Notes: a model not told the origin generated them from the sequence alone. A DNA stretch of 53,972 nucleotides from Gemmatimonadota bacterium (GCA_003169895.1 PNAE01000007.1:1795447-1849418), one strand, 5' to 3'. Counted from the first letter of the stretch, positions 33,982 through 43,237 are shown. Made by a program: numbers and translations.

Positions 33982-35114
33982 GTGGGGCGGTCGAGAATGC
34001 GGAAGGTCTGGTACGGAGTAAAGCCGGCCTTGCTGAGGCCCTGGATGATGCCAACGTTGTCTTCGAGCAGCCAGCTCGCCTCGCCCCAGCCTGCGCCGCG
34101 TTCGCCGGCCTTGGTCCACAGCCAGTGATACAGTGCGGAGTCGATCCCCTTGCCACGCCATTCGGGCAGCACGCCGAGCAGCAGCACGCGGGTCCGGGCG
34201 AGCTTCTTCATCTTGAGCTTGTACATCATTGTCAGCGATGCCGGAAACATGCGGCCATTGCGATTGTTGCGCAGCAGCTCGTTGAGGTCCGGCAGGGCGA
34301 GGGCAAACGCGATCGGCTTGCCGTCATGTTCGACAAACGGCACCAGCTCGGGAATCACCACCGGCTTGAACGCTTTGGCCAGCGCGTCAATCTCCGCATC
34401 GGTCATGGGGATGAAGCCCCAGTTGTCTTCCCAGCACGCATTGTACAGGTGTTTCACCAACTCGACCTCGGCGGCAAACTTCTTGAGGTTGAGGGGCCGG
34501 ATGGTGATGCCATAGCGTTGCTTCAGGAGTTTGACCGCGCGCTCGGTACGCTCGACCGGCTTGATCGGGGCCAGGAGCGATCCGCCCTGCAGTGCGACGA
34601 GGTCCTTCGCCTTCCTGAAGCCGGCAGTCTCGAGGAGCGTGAGATAGTAGGGCGGATTGTGGGGCATCATGATCGAATTGGGCGTGTCGAACCCCTTGAT
34701 CAACAAGCCACATTCGTCATTCACCGAAAACGACATCGGACCGCGCAACGTGTCCAGGCCGCGTGCCTTGATCCAGTCGCTCGCGGTATCGAGCATCGCC
34801 GCTGCTACGGCGAAGTCGTTGATTGTCTCGAAGAAGCCGAAGAACCCGACCTTGTCATGGTGGTATTCGTTGTGCAGCCGGTTGTGAATGGCCGCGATCC
34901 GCCCCACCACTTCGCCGTCGCGCTCGGCGATGAAGTAGTCGGCTTCGGCGTGCTGGAAGAACGGGTTGTGGGCGCGGTCGAGGAGTTTCTTGACTTCGGC
35001 GCGAAACGGCGGGACCCAATTGAGGTCCCGCCGATGGAGCCGATATGGCAGGTCGATGAACCGGGCCAGATCCCTGGCCGACTCGACGCGCCGGATCGCC
35101 GGCGCGGTGCTCAG
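33978..35114 (-). CDS. bcerS: GNAT-fold bacterial ceramide synthase (N-acyltransferase)
   Basis: 378 residues by my translation upstream of the first ATG/GTG-type start. The N-terminus FIDLPYRLHRRDLNWVPPF and NPFFQHAEADYFIAERDG are conserved in this acyltransferase family, so the protein must begin near the CTG at 35114, which overlaps the serine palmitoyltransferase stop as CTGA. The GTG at 34910 would remove these 68 residues. Later: GPMSFSVNDECGLLIKGFD, ALPDLNELLRNNRNG, LLGVLPEWRGKGIDSALY (acyl-CoA-binding turn). In Caulobacter the bacterial ceramide synthase is a GNAT-family protein; this operon position matches. It would N-acylate 3-ketosphinganine. Confidence 0.8.
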   Translation of the reverse strand: MSTAPAIRRVESARDLARFIDLPYRLHRRDLNWVPPFRAEVKKLLDRAHNPFFQHAEADYFIAERDGEVVGRIAAIHNRLHNEYHHDKVGFFGFFETINDFAVAAAMLDTASDWIKARGLDTLRGPMSFSVNDECGLLIKGFDTPNSIMMPHNPPYYLTLLETAGFRKAKDLVALQGGSLLAPIKPVERTERAVKLLKQRYGITIRPLNLKKFAAEVELVKHLYNACWEDNWGFIPMTDAEIDALAKAFKPVVIPELVPFVEHDGKPIAFALALPDLNELLRNNRNGRMFPASLTMMYKLKMKKLARTRVLLLGVLPEWRGKGIDSALYHWLWTKAGERGAGWGEASWLLEDNVGIIQGLSKAGFTPYQTFRILDRPT

Positions 35115-36319
35115 ATGACCCCCAGCTCCTTGCCGATGCGTCCGAAGGCCTCGAGCGCGAAATCGATCTGCTGATCGCTATGCGTGGCCATCACGCTGGT
35201 GCGCAACCGGCACTGGTTGGCCGGCACTGCCGGCGGGCAAACCGGGTTGGTGAACACGCCTTCGTCGAACAGCCTCCGCCAGAACCGGAACGTGGTCTCG
35301 AGCGGCCCAACGAGGACCGGAACGATCGGGGACTGGGTCGGCCCGATCTCGAAGCCGAGCGAACGGAAACCATTCTGCAGTCGCTTGGCGTTCACCCACA
35401 GCGCGTCACGCCGCTCCGGCTCCAGTTGCATTACTTCCAGCGCCGCGAGGACGCCGGCGGTATTGGCCGGCGGCAGCGAGGCGGTGAAAATGAACGGCCG
35501 GGAGTGGTGCTTGAGGAAGTGGATCACCGATTCATCTGCAGCAAGGAAGCCGCCGACCGATGCCAGCGACTTGGAGAACGTGCCCGCGATGATGTCGACG
35601 TCCGCCTGCATTCCGAAATGAGCGCCGGTGCCTTCGCCGCGGGGACCGAGCACGCCGAGCGCGTGCGCGTCGTCGACCGCCAGCGCCGCGCCGTACTTCC
35701 TGGCGATCCTGACCAGTTCCGGAATATCGGCGATGTCACCTTCCATCGAATAGATGCCGTCCACCACGATCATCGTGCCCTTGCCGCTCGTGTTGCGATC
35801 GAGCAGGCGGGACAGGTGAGCCATGTCGGCGTGGTTGAACCGCTGCGTCTCGCCGAACGCCAGCTTGGCGCCGTCGACGATGCAGGCGTGATCGAGCTTG
35901 TCGAGGTAGACGGTTTCGTTGCGGCCCAGCAGCCCCGAAATCAGGCCGAGGTTGGCGCCGTAGCCGGTGGAGAAGACAATGCATGCTTCCTTGCCGAGGA
36001 ACTCGGCCAAGGCAGCCTCGAGCCGCTCGTGCAGGTCGAGCGAGCCATTGAGGAAGCGCGAACCGGTGCATCCGGAGCCATACCGGTGCAACGCTTTGGC
36101 GGCCGCTTCGAGTACCTTGGGGTGATGGGTGAGCCCGAGGTAGTTGTTCGAGCCCAGCATGAGGCGCTTCTTGCCTTCGATGACGACGTCGGTGTCGTCC
36201 GACTCGGAAATCGCTTTGAAATAGGGGTAAAGTCCGGCAGCTTGTACTTCGCGCGCTGCCGTGAAATTCCGGCACTTGTCGAAGAGTGCCACCTGGGACT
36301 GGAGCGTCTCGGTCGCCAC
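35111..36319 (-). CDS. spt: Serine palmitoyltransferase (alpha-oxoamine synthase family)
   Basis: 402 residues, GTG start. PLP enzyme that condenses serine with palmitoyl-CoA to 3-ketosphinganine, the committed step of sphingolipid synthesis. Motifs: MLGSNNYLGLT near residue 54, YGSGCTGSRFLNG near 80, LDHACIVDGA near 142, VVDGIYSMEGD near 182, AVDDAHALGVLG near 216, and GTFSKSLASVGGF with the PLP lysine near 248. The TGSRFLNG motif and the operon argue for SPT rather than 2-amino-3-ketobutyrate ligase or BioF, but sequence alone cannot fully exclude these. Head of a four-gene operon with overlaps throughout. Confidence 0.88.
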   Translation of the reverse strand: MATETLQSQVALFDKCRNFTAAREVQAAGLYPYFKAISESDDTDVVIEGKKRLMLGSNNYLGLTHHPKVLEAAAKALHRYGSGCTGSRFLNGSLDLHERLEAALAEFLGKEACIVFSTGYGANLGLISGLLGRNETVYLDKLDHACIVDGAKLAFGETQRFNHADMAHLSRLLDRNTSGKGTMIVVDGIYSMEGDIADIPELVRIARKYGAALAVDDAHALGVLGPRGEGTGAHFGMQADVDIIAGTFSKSLASVGGFLAADESVIHFLKHHSRPFIFTASLPPANTAGVLAALEVMQLEPERRDALWVNAKRLQNGFRSLGFEIGPTQSPIVPVLVGPLETTFRFWRRLFDEGVFTNPVCPPAVPANQCRLRTSVMATHSDQQIDFALEAFGRIGKELGVI

Positions 36320-36376
36320 GGGCCCTCGCGGAGGTCGGGTGGAACTTCGCCAACTTGCGGAGCAAGCGTGTTACGC

Positions 36377-38647
36377 ATGCAACGGCACAAAGTTAGGACC
36401 CCGACCATAGTCACACAAGCCGAATTCCCGATCGGAACTCCTCGCCGGCGAGCTAACCCCTGCTGGCTCATGGTGTTGGCCCTACTGTGCGTGATCGTCT
36501 CATCGGCGGCGGCGCAGTATCCGCGAGCTCGGCTCGGCGAGTTCGAGGTCCGTGGCTTTGACTTTGATCCCAATGGCGCCTGGCGCCGGGCAGCAGCCCG
36601 GGTGATGGCGGTCCGCCGCAACCTGCTGCGCAGCGGCAACATGGCGCTGCTCAACAGCTCCGGGAGCAAGCCGGTGGTGCGCGGCAGCTATTTCGTCCCG
36701 GTGATCCCCATCACCTTTCGCGACGTGGCGCCGCCGTTCACCACCGACCGTTACCAGGACCTGTTCTTCTCCGCCAACCCGGTGGGCCGCGCCTGGAGCG
36801 TCAAGACGTACTACGCGGCGGCATCACGCGGCAACATCACGCTCGACGGCGACGTCTTCAACTGGGTACACGTGGACAGCAGCGCCGCATACTATCAGGA
36901 CGGCTGCAACGGCGTCGGAGTCCTGGCGCCGTGTCCCAGCCACGCCAGGTCGCGCATGGGCGAACTGCTGCTCGCCGCGCTCGATTCGATCTCCAACGCT
37001 TCCGGGGCCGATACGGTATGGAACCGGTACGACAACGACGGACCCGACGGCATTCCGAACTCGGGCGATGATGACGGAGTGGTCGACGTCGTGGCGTTCA
37101 TTCAGCCGGCGCTCGATGGGGCATGCGGCAGCCCCGGCATCTGGTCCCACCGCGCGACGATCGGGTTGTGGAACAACGGGCAGCCATACGTGACAAAGAC
37201 GCCGCGCCGGGACGGCAGTGGCCATCCGATTCCCGGGCAGTTCATCACGATCAATTCGTATACCATCCAGTCGGGGATCGGCGGCGACCAGGCGTGTACC
37301 AGCGGGCAGATCATGCCGATCGGCACCGTCACGCACGAGACCGGACACGCGTTCGGGCTTCCCGATCTCTACGACACCGATCCCAACTCGGGCACGCAAG
37401 GCGCCGGTGAATGGAGCCTGATGTCCTCGGGGACCTACGCGCGGCCGTATTCGCCGTCGTCGTTCGATGCCTGGTCGCTGGTGCAGCTGGGCTGGGTCAA
37501 TGTCGACACACTGGTCAGCGGTGTCACCCGCACGGCGGCTCCGGTGCAGCTCAGCAACACGGTCTACTACGGCGCGACCACGAGCAGCCTGTACCTGCTG
37601 CTCGAAAACCGCGGGGCGGTCGGCACGGATACCGCCCAGATGAACCCGGCATTCAGCCGCGCCAAGCAACCGGGATTGCTGGTCTGGCAGATCGACGACG
37701 CCCGCGTGCAACAAGGGGCGTTGCCAACCAACCGGGTGAACACCGGCGTGCGACAGGGTGTCGCGCTGATCCAGGCCGACGGGCTCAACCAGCTGCGCAC
37801 TCCGTTCGGCGGCAATCGCGGCGACGCCGGCGACGCCTGGCCGGGCAGCACGGGTAATCACGACTTCGGTTTGATGACCGCGCCGACGGCGGTGGACTGG
37901 AGTCAGCAGCCGCTCGATATCCGGCTGGACCGCATCACGGCTGCGGCCGACGGCAGCGTGACGTTCCGTTACGTGCATCGCGAACCCAGCCTGGTCGCAT
38001 CGCGGATATCGGTCGCGAGCATCCGCGCGAACGGCGTGGCGACGACATCATGGTCCGAAGTCGTCGCGCCGGGTGACGTGCTCGCGGTGGGCGCCGATTC
38101 CACGCAGATTTCCTTCGATGGGCGGACCGCGGCCCGCTTCGTGTCGTGGAGCGACGGCGGCGCGCGCAGCCACACCGTCGTCGCGCGTGCCGGCGCGCCC
38201 GATACGATCTTCGCGCAGTTCGCGGTGGCGAACCGGCTGCGAATCGCCGTGTCCGGTCCGGGTACCGTCACGGCCTCCGCACCCGGCGCCGTTGGCACGG
38301 GGACCTTTCTCGATGCCGGCACTGGCGTGCATGTGACGGCGGCGGCTCTGCCCGGTGCTGAATTCATCGGATGGCGCGGCGACACCACTGCGACCGGGAA
38401 CCTCGACCTTGGCATGGCACGGCCGTACGACCTCACCGCGGTGTTCGTGGATGCCGTGACCGTGGATGCCACCGCCGCGGCACGGGCGCTGCTGGGCGGC
38501 CAGCCGCTCGACGCCGCCACGGTCGCGTATCTCGATGCGATCGGGAATCAGAACGGCAGCTTCGATGTCGGCGATTACCTGGCCTGGTTGCGCCGCACCG
38601 GTCAGCGCGTGCCGGTTGCACTCAAGCGCGTGGGAGCCGCCCGATGA
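36377..38647 (+). CDS. Secreted M6-family metalloprotease with dockerin-like tail
   Basis: 756 residues from ATG 36377. Export signal around MVLALLCVIVSSAAAQ (an alternative start at 36470 begins there). Zinc motif THETGHAFGLPDLYD near residue 315 is HEXXHXXGXXD, as in M6 (immune inhibitor A-like) peptidases; YDNDGPDGIPNSGDDDG is a probable calcium site near residue 218. Residues about 620-690 (LRIAVSGPGTVTASAPG, EFIGWRGD) form a bacterial repeat domain. Near the C-terminus NQNGSFDVGDYLAWLRRTG resembles half of a dockerin calcium repeat. It is divergent from spt with about 57 bp between starts, and overlaps the next gene by 4 bp. Confidence 0.88.
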   Translation: MQRHKVRTPTIVTQAEFPIGTPRRRANPCWLMVLALLCVIVSSAAAQYPRARLGEFEVRGFDFDPNGAWRRAAARVMAVRRNLLRSGNMALLNSSGSKPVVRGSYFVPVIPITFRDVAPPFTTDRYQDLFFSANPVGRAWSVKTYYAAASRGNITLDGDVFNWVHVDSSAAYYQDGCNGVGVLAPCPSHARSRMGELLLAALDSISNASGADTVWNRYDNDGPDGIPNSGDDDGVVDVVAFIQPALDGACGSPGIWSHRATIGLWNNGQPYVTKTPRRDGSGHPIPGQFITINSYTIQSGIGGDQACTSGQIMPIGTVTHETGHAFGLPDLYDTDPNSGTQGAGEWSLMSSGTYARPYSPSSFDAWSLVQLGWVNVDTLVSGVTRTAAPVQLSNTVYYGATTSSLYLLLENRGAVGTDTAQMNPAFSRAKQPGLLVWQIDDARVQQGALPTNRVNTGVRQGVALIQADGLNQLRTPFGGNRGDAGDAWPGSTGNHDFGLMTAPTAVDWSQQPLDIRLDRITAAADGSVTFRYVHREPSLVASRISVASIRANGVATTSWSEVVAPGDVLAVGADSTQISFDGRTAARFVSWSDGGARSHTVVARAGAPDTIFAQFAVANRLRIAVSGPGTVTASAPGAVGTGTFLDAGTGVHVTAAALPGAEFIGWRGDTTATGNLDLGMARPYDLTAVFVDAVTVDATAAARALLGGQPLDAATVAYLDAIGNQNGSFDVGDYLAWLRRTGQRVPVALKRVGAAR

Positions 38648-39027
38648 AGCGACTCGTCCTCGCGGGATTGGTGCTCGTCGCCGCATGCTCCGCCGATGCC
38701 GGCAACGCGGCACAGGCCGGAACGCTCACCCTGTCGCTGACCGCCGCCGGGCCGAACGACGGGGCCATCGTCGTGGTCGTGAGCGGCGGCTCGGTGGTCT
38801 CGGTGGACGCACCAGCGGGGTACCAGATCGCCAGCAACAGCGATGGCCGGGGCACGCACGTCATGATCGTGGGCAGCGTAACCAGCGGCGTGCTGGCGAC
38901 GCTGCACGTCCCGGATGTATCCCGCGCATCGGCGTACGTCGTCACGGTGGAGCAGGTGGCCGATCGAGACTCATTCGGGCTGCTCGATCCGGCCCGCTAC
39001 CAGGTGATGGTCGGTCCGACGAAGTGA
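38644..39027 (+). CDS. Lipoprotein with cohesin-like beta domain
   Basis: 127 residues. Lipoprotein signal LAGLVLVAACSAD, then a beta-rich domain (LTLSLTAAGPNDGAIVVVV, VVSVDAPAGYQ, THVMIVGSVTSGVLATLHV, SAYVVTVEQVAD). The pattern resembles cohesin-type or carbohydrate-binding Ig-like domains, by eye only. It is coupled to the M6 protease by ATGA and to the next gene by GTGA. One idea is that it tethers the dockerin-like tail of the protease to the outer membrane; this is speculative. Confidence 0.7.
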   Translation: MKRLVLAGLVLVAACSADAGNAAQAGTLTLSLTAAGPNDGAIVVVVSGGSVVSVDAPAGYQIASNSDGRGTHVMIVGSVTSGVLATLHVPDVSRASAYVVTVEQVADRDSFGLLDPARYQVMVGPTK

Positions 39028-40409
39028 CGCCACACCGCGTGGCGGTGATTGGCGGCGGTCTCGCCGGCCTGGCTGCAGCGGCGACGCTGCACAGGCTCGG
39101 AATCGAAGCCTGCGTCTTTGAGCGTGACGCCGAAGTTGGCGGCGTGGTCCAGAGCGAGCAGCGTGACGGCTGGCTGATCGACTCCGGGCCGTGCATGGCG
39201 GCGGAGCCCGATGCCGCGGTGCGCGCGATGCTCGACACGGCGGGCCTGGCCGAGTGCACCCTGCGCGCCGGTCCCGGGGCGAACCATCGCTACATCGTTC
39301 ACGATGGGGTGCCAGTTCCGTTGCCGCAAACCACGGCCGAATTCACCGTATCGCCGCTGCTCTCCCTCGCAGGCCGGCTCCGCCTGCTCAAGGAGCGCTT
39401 CATCCCCGCCCAGCGCGATGCGACCGACGAATCGGTCGACAGTTTCGCCCGCCGGCGCTTTGGCGACGAGGTTGCCGATCGGATGTTCGACCCGCTGGTC
39501 GCCAGCACCTGCGCCGGGGACCCCAGGCAAGTCCTGGCGCGTTACGCCTTTCCCCAGCTTGTCGGCCATGAGCAGCACGGGGGATCGGGTCTGCAGGGGA
39601 ACCTGCGGGATCGCATGGAGGCGCGACGGCAGGCTAAGGGAAAGCCCACCGGCGCGTGGAGCTGTTTGCAAGGAATGCACGAGTTGCCGCTACGGCTTGC
39701 GAGCCGAGTCGCCACGATTCGCACCAGCGCGCCAGTCGACGCGGCGAGCGCCCGCGACGGGAAAGTTCATGTCGGGGTAGGGGGGCGCACCAGCGAAGCG
39801 TTCGATGCCGCAATCTTCGCGGTTCCTGCCCCGGCATTGGGACGAATCGCCTTCGACCTGCCCGAGGCGGATCGCCTGATGCAGGTCGCAACCATGCCGC
39901 AGGCATCGATCGCCGCAGTGTCCCTCGGCTTTCGCCGCGACCACATCGTCCATCCGCTGGACGCAGCGCGCCTCCTGGTGCCGTCGGTGGAACGGCGATC
40001 GATCCTGTCCGTGGTATTTCCTTCGTCGGTGTTTGCCGGTCGCGCGCCGGACGATCACGTGCTGGTCACCGCCTTCGTTGGCGGCGCGCGGCGGCCGGAT
40101 CTGGTCGACCTCCCGGAAGCTGACCTCATCGCGCTGGTGCAGCTCGAGCTGGGTTCGCTGCTCGGCGTGCAGGGGCCGGCGGTGATGCAGCGCGTCACCG
40201 TCTGGCGCGACGCGCTACCCCAGGCCGTGGCGGGCCACGGCGGTCGCCTCGCCGCAGCGGATGTCGTCGAAGCGACCGCCGGCGTGGTGGCGTTCACCGG
40301 CGCGTGGCGCGACGGACTCTCGGTTGCGGAGGTGTTACTCGGTGGCGTGCGCGCCGCCGAGCGGTTGGCCGTGCGCCAGGGCTGGCCAAGCCTGCCGACG
40401 TCCGGGTAA
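39024..40409 (+). CDS. hemY: Protoporphyrinogen oxidase, HemY type
   Basis: 461 residues, GTG start at 39024 inside GTGA. An FAD-dependent flavoprotein that oxidises protoporphyrinogen IX or coproporphyrinogen III for heme synthesis. Dinucleotide motif VIGGGLAGLAAAATLHRLG at residue 7, FERDAEVGGVVQS and GWLIDSGP, then SFARRRFGDEVADRMFDPL with the family's helical domain, and C-terminal FTGAWRDGLSVAEVLLGG for FAD. Length is normal. Its tight coupling with a secreted protease and lipoprotein is unusual. Other amine-oxidase-like flavoproteins are a weaker alternative. Confidence 0.9.
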   Translation: MTPHRVAVIGGGLAGLAAAATLHRLGIEACVFERDAEVGGVVQSEQRDGWLIDSGPCMAAEPDAAVRAMLDTAGLAECTLRAGPGANHRYIVHDGVPVPLPQTTAEFTVSPLLSLAGRLRLLKERFIPAQRDATDESVDSFARRRFGDEVADRMFDPLVASTCAGDPRQVLARYAFPQLVGHEQHGGSGLQGNLRDRMEARRQAKGKPTGAWSCLQGMHELPLRLASRVATIRTSAPVDAASARDGKVHVGVGGRTSEAFDAAIFAVPAPALGRIAFDLPEADRLMQVATMPQASIAAVSLGFRRDHIVHPLDAARLLVPSVERRSILSVVFPSSVFAGRAPDDHVLVTAFVGGARRPDLVDLPEADLIALVQLELGSLLGVQGPAVMQRVTVWRDALPQAVAGHGGRLAAADVVEATAGVVAFTGAWRDGLSVAEVLLGGVRAAERLAVRQGWPSLPTSG

Positions 40410-40484
40410 GTCGCGCCCGGGACGCGCCCGAGTTCCGGAGAACCGCCCCTAGCTCCGTGCTCGTCCCCGAGTAGTCTTGTACGT

Positions 40485-43091
40485 GTGACCCCCAACTTGC
40501 GTCTCCGGATTGCGCTGGCTGCGTCGACGGGACTGGTGATCCTGCTGCTGGTATTCGCGGCGAGCATTACCAGCACGGTGCAAGTGCGTCGGTCGGTCAA
40601 TCAGCTTTCCGATCTTGAGCTTGCGGCCGAGACCTTCCGTTCGGTGAACAACGGGCTGCTGAGCATGGAGTCGAATCAGCGCGGCTATCTGCTGACCGGT
40701 GACTCCGCCTACCTCGCGCCGTACGATGCGGCGTTGCAGGCGCTGCAGCGGCGCATGGACACGTTGCGCATGATGCAGGCGACCATGCCCGCGGACTCCG
40801 ATCGCTTCGAGGCCCTGGACTCGTTGGTCAGCACCCAGGTGTCGCAGCTGAACGCCGCCTTGGCCGCGTTCAGCGCCCAGGGGGCTGACGCTGCCGTACG
40901 CCAGCTGCTGCGCAACCGCGCGACTGGAACGGTGGACAGCCTCCGGGCGACGCTTCACGCGCTCAACCTTGCCGAGGAGGTTCAGCGCATCCGGGTGCGG
41001 GCGCTCAGCACCGGCGCCGGACGCAACCTGATCCTGGCGGAGCTGGTTGGTGGCCTCGTTGCGCTCATCCTCGTGCTCACTGCCCGTCGCCAGATTGCCG
41101 CTGAACTCGATGCGCGCGAACTGGCTGAAGCCTCACTGCGCCGCTCCGAACGGTTTCTCGACTCCATCATCGAACTGCTGCCCTTGATGGTGACCGTCAA
41201 GGACGCACGCACCCTCCGGCTTGTTCGCGTCAATCGTACGGCTGAGCAGCTCCTCGGGCTGCCGCGGGAGGCGATGCTCGGGCGCGACGATGCCGAACTG
41301 TTCCCCCGCCCGGTAGCCGAAGGTTACGCCACTGTCGATCGCGCCGTGCTCGCTGGCGATGCCGTGCGCGACATTGCGGAAGAGGTCATGGCGGCGCCGA
41401 ACGGCGCGGTGCGCACGCTGCACACCCGCAAGGTGGCCATCCGCGACGACGCCGGCAATCCGGCCTATCTCCTCGGCGTCTCGGAAGACATCACCGAGCG
41501 CAAGCGCGCCGAAACCGGCATCCTGCGCGCGCGGGAATCAGCCGAGGCGGCGAACCGCGCCAAGTCAGACTTGCTGGCAAAGATGAGCCACGAATTGCGT
41601 ACGCCGCTCAATTCGATCATCGGCTTCTCGCAGCTGATCGAGGAAGAGAGCTTCGGTCCGCTCAACGAGCGGCAGCGGCGCTACGTGAACAACGTCCTCG
41701 CCAGCGGACGCGAACTGCTCGACCTGATCAACGACATCCTGGATCTGTCGAAGGTCGAAGCCGGCCGCATAGAGTTGTCGCTGGTGAATGCGTCGCCACT
41801 GCCGCTGCTGCAGGAGTCACTGTCGCTCTTCGAACCGCTCGCGGCCGTGAGCGAGTTGCGTCTGGTGCTCGACGTCGACGAGGGCCTCCCGGCAATTCTG
41901 ATCGACATCGCGCGCTTCCGGCAGATTCTCTACAACCTGCTTGGTAACGCCGTCAAGTTCACTGGCGCTGGGGGGACCATTACCCTGCGTGCGGCGCTGT
42001 CGTCGGCTCGATGGCGTGCCGACACGCCGATCATTCGTATCACCGTGCTCGATACCAGCGTCGGCATCCGGCCCGACGACTTGGAACGGATCTTTCGCGA
42101 GTTCGAGCAGGTGGACAGCGGCAGCGGCACCTCGCGAGGCCAGAAGGGCACGGGCCTCGGACTGACGCTGGCACGGCGGCTCACCGAACTGCAGGGTGGT
42201 CGACTCTGGGCCGAGAGTGAGTTCGGCTTCGGAAGCTCATTCCATCTGGAGCTCCCGGTCAGTCCGGACGCCGCGGTGCTCGCGGAGGGTGCCAGGACGC
42301 TGGCCGGCGGGGTCGGGCCGCAGTCGGCGACACCCGCGCCCGGGTTGCCGCCCGCGTCGTTGGTGCTGGTGGTGGAGGACGACCCTGCGTTCGCCGAGTT
42401 GTTGCGGGACTATCTCGAGCATTGCGGCTATCGGGTGGCGCACGTCGGCACCGGTGACCAGGTGCTGGAGCGGGTGTCGGAGCTCCGCCCGGACGCCATC
42501 GCCATGGACATCGTGCTGCCGGGCCGTGATGGCTTCGGCGCCATTCGCGCGCTCAAGACCGACCCGCGCACGGCGCAGATTCCCATTGTGGTGGTGTCGG
42601 TCGTCGACGACCGGGTGCGCGGCATTGCCCTCGGTGCCTTCGACTGGCTGGTCAAGCCGGTGCAGCGCGAAGCCCTCGTTGCCACGATGCAGCGCGCGCT
42701 GGCGAGCGCGACCGCGAGCTACCCGCTCGTCCTCGCCATCGACGACGATCCCGGTGAGCTGGATGTTGTCAGCGCCATCCTCGAAGGCGCGGGCTTCCGC
42801 GTTACGACGACGACGAACCCCGAGCGGGGCTTGGAAATCGCCGAGGCGCTCTCGCCGGACGCGATCATTCTCGACCTGGTGATGCCCGGCATGTCGGGAT
42901 TCGACGTCGTGACGGCACTGCGTCGGATGCCACGGATGCGCGACGTGCCAATCGTGATCTTCAGCGGACGCGAGCACACTGTCGCGGAGCGCCATTCGCT
43001 CGAACAGCAGGTGCTGCGCCTCCTCGCCAAGCCGGCGACGGGCGAGCTGGTGGATGAGCTGCGCCGTCTGGGGCTGTCAGGCACGCCGTGA
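40485..43091 (+). CDS. Hybrid sensor histidine kinase with CHASE3, PAS and two receiver domains
   Basis: 868 residues, GTG start. TM1 at about 8-28, a periplasmic CHASE3 domain (ETFRSVNNGLLSMESNQRGY) to about 175, TM2 at 183-203, a PAS domain at about 225-345 (FLDSIIELLPLMVTVKD, DITERKRAE), HisKA with MSHELRTPLNSIIGFS (His near residue 369), HATPase with NLLGNAVKFT and GTGLGLTLA. The G1 box reads DTSVGI rather than DTGVGI. Two receivers follow: Asp near 674 (AMDIVLPG) and near 796 (ILDLVMPG). No DNA-binding output domain, so the phosphate goes elsewhere. Partner unknown; the RND pump genes follow after 211 bp. Confidence 0.93.
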   Translation: MTPNLRLRIALAASTGLVILLLVFAASITSTVQVRRSVNQLSDLELAAETFRSVNNGLLSMESNQRGYLLTGDSAYLAPYDAALQALQRRMDTLRMMQATMPADSDRFEALDSLVSTQVSQLNAALAAFSAQGADAAVRQLLRNRATGTVDSLRATLHALNLAEEVQRIRVRALSTGAGRNLILAELVGGLVALILVLTARRQIAAELDARELAEASLRRSERFLDSIIELLPLMVTVKDARTLRLVRVNRTAEQLLGLPREAMLGRDDAELFPRPVAEGYATVDRAVLAGDAVRDIAEEVMAAPNGAVRTLHTRKVAIRDDAGNPAYLLGVSEDITERKRAETGILRARESAEAANRAKSDLLAKMSHELRTPLNSIIGFSQLIEEESFGPLNERQRRYVNNVLASGRELLDLINDILDLSKVEAGRIELSLVNASPLPLLQESLSLFEPLAAVSELRLVLDVDEGLPAILIDIARFRQILYNLLGNAVKFTGAGGTITLRAALSSARWRADTPIIRITVLDTSVGIRPDDLERIFREFEQVDSGSGTSRGQKGTGLGLTLARRLTELQGGRLWAESEFGFGSSFHLELPVSPDAAVLAEGARTLAGGVGPQSATPAPGLPPASLVLVVEDDPAFAELLRDYLEHCGYRVAHVGTGDQVLERVSELRPDAIAMDIVLPGRDGFGAIRALKTDPRTAQIPIVVVSVVDDRVRGIALGAFDWLVKPVQREALVATMQRALASATASYPLVLAIDDDPGELDVVSAILEGAGFRVTTTTNPERGLEIAEALSPDAIILDLVMPGMSGFDVVTALRRMPRMRDVPIVIFSGREHTVAERHSLEQQVLRLLAKPATGELVDELRRLGLSGTP

Positions 43092-43225
43092 CCGACGGGC
43101 TGCGCCGCTTCCTCGAGCTGTTGCTTACGGGGAGCGGCAGCGAGTTCTGATTCTGGCTGCTCGGAGGCAACGGATCGTCGTGAGCCGGATGAGGGCCCGG
43201 TGATGGCGTCGCGGTGCGGTAGTCA

Positions 43226-43237
43226 TTCATATATGAA
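43226..43237. promoter_or_regulatory. AT-rich palindrome upstream of the RND efflux operon
   Basis: TTCATATATGAA is a perfect 12-bp palindrome in a GC-rich stretch, 65 bases before the adaptor start. It could include a -10 element or an operator; no repressor gene is adjacent. Confidence 0.4.

Noticed and set aside
35111-36319. Assignment as BioF or glycine C-acetyltransferase
   Set aside because: No biotin or threonine-degradation genes are near, whereas ceramide-pathway genes follow with overlap; kept only as a weaker alternative.
35180-36376. Open frame upstream of the M6 protease giving an 1155-residue protein
   Set aside because: The first about 400 codons are antisense to spt and low in protein-like pattern; the export signal appears only after 36377.
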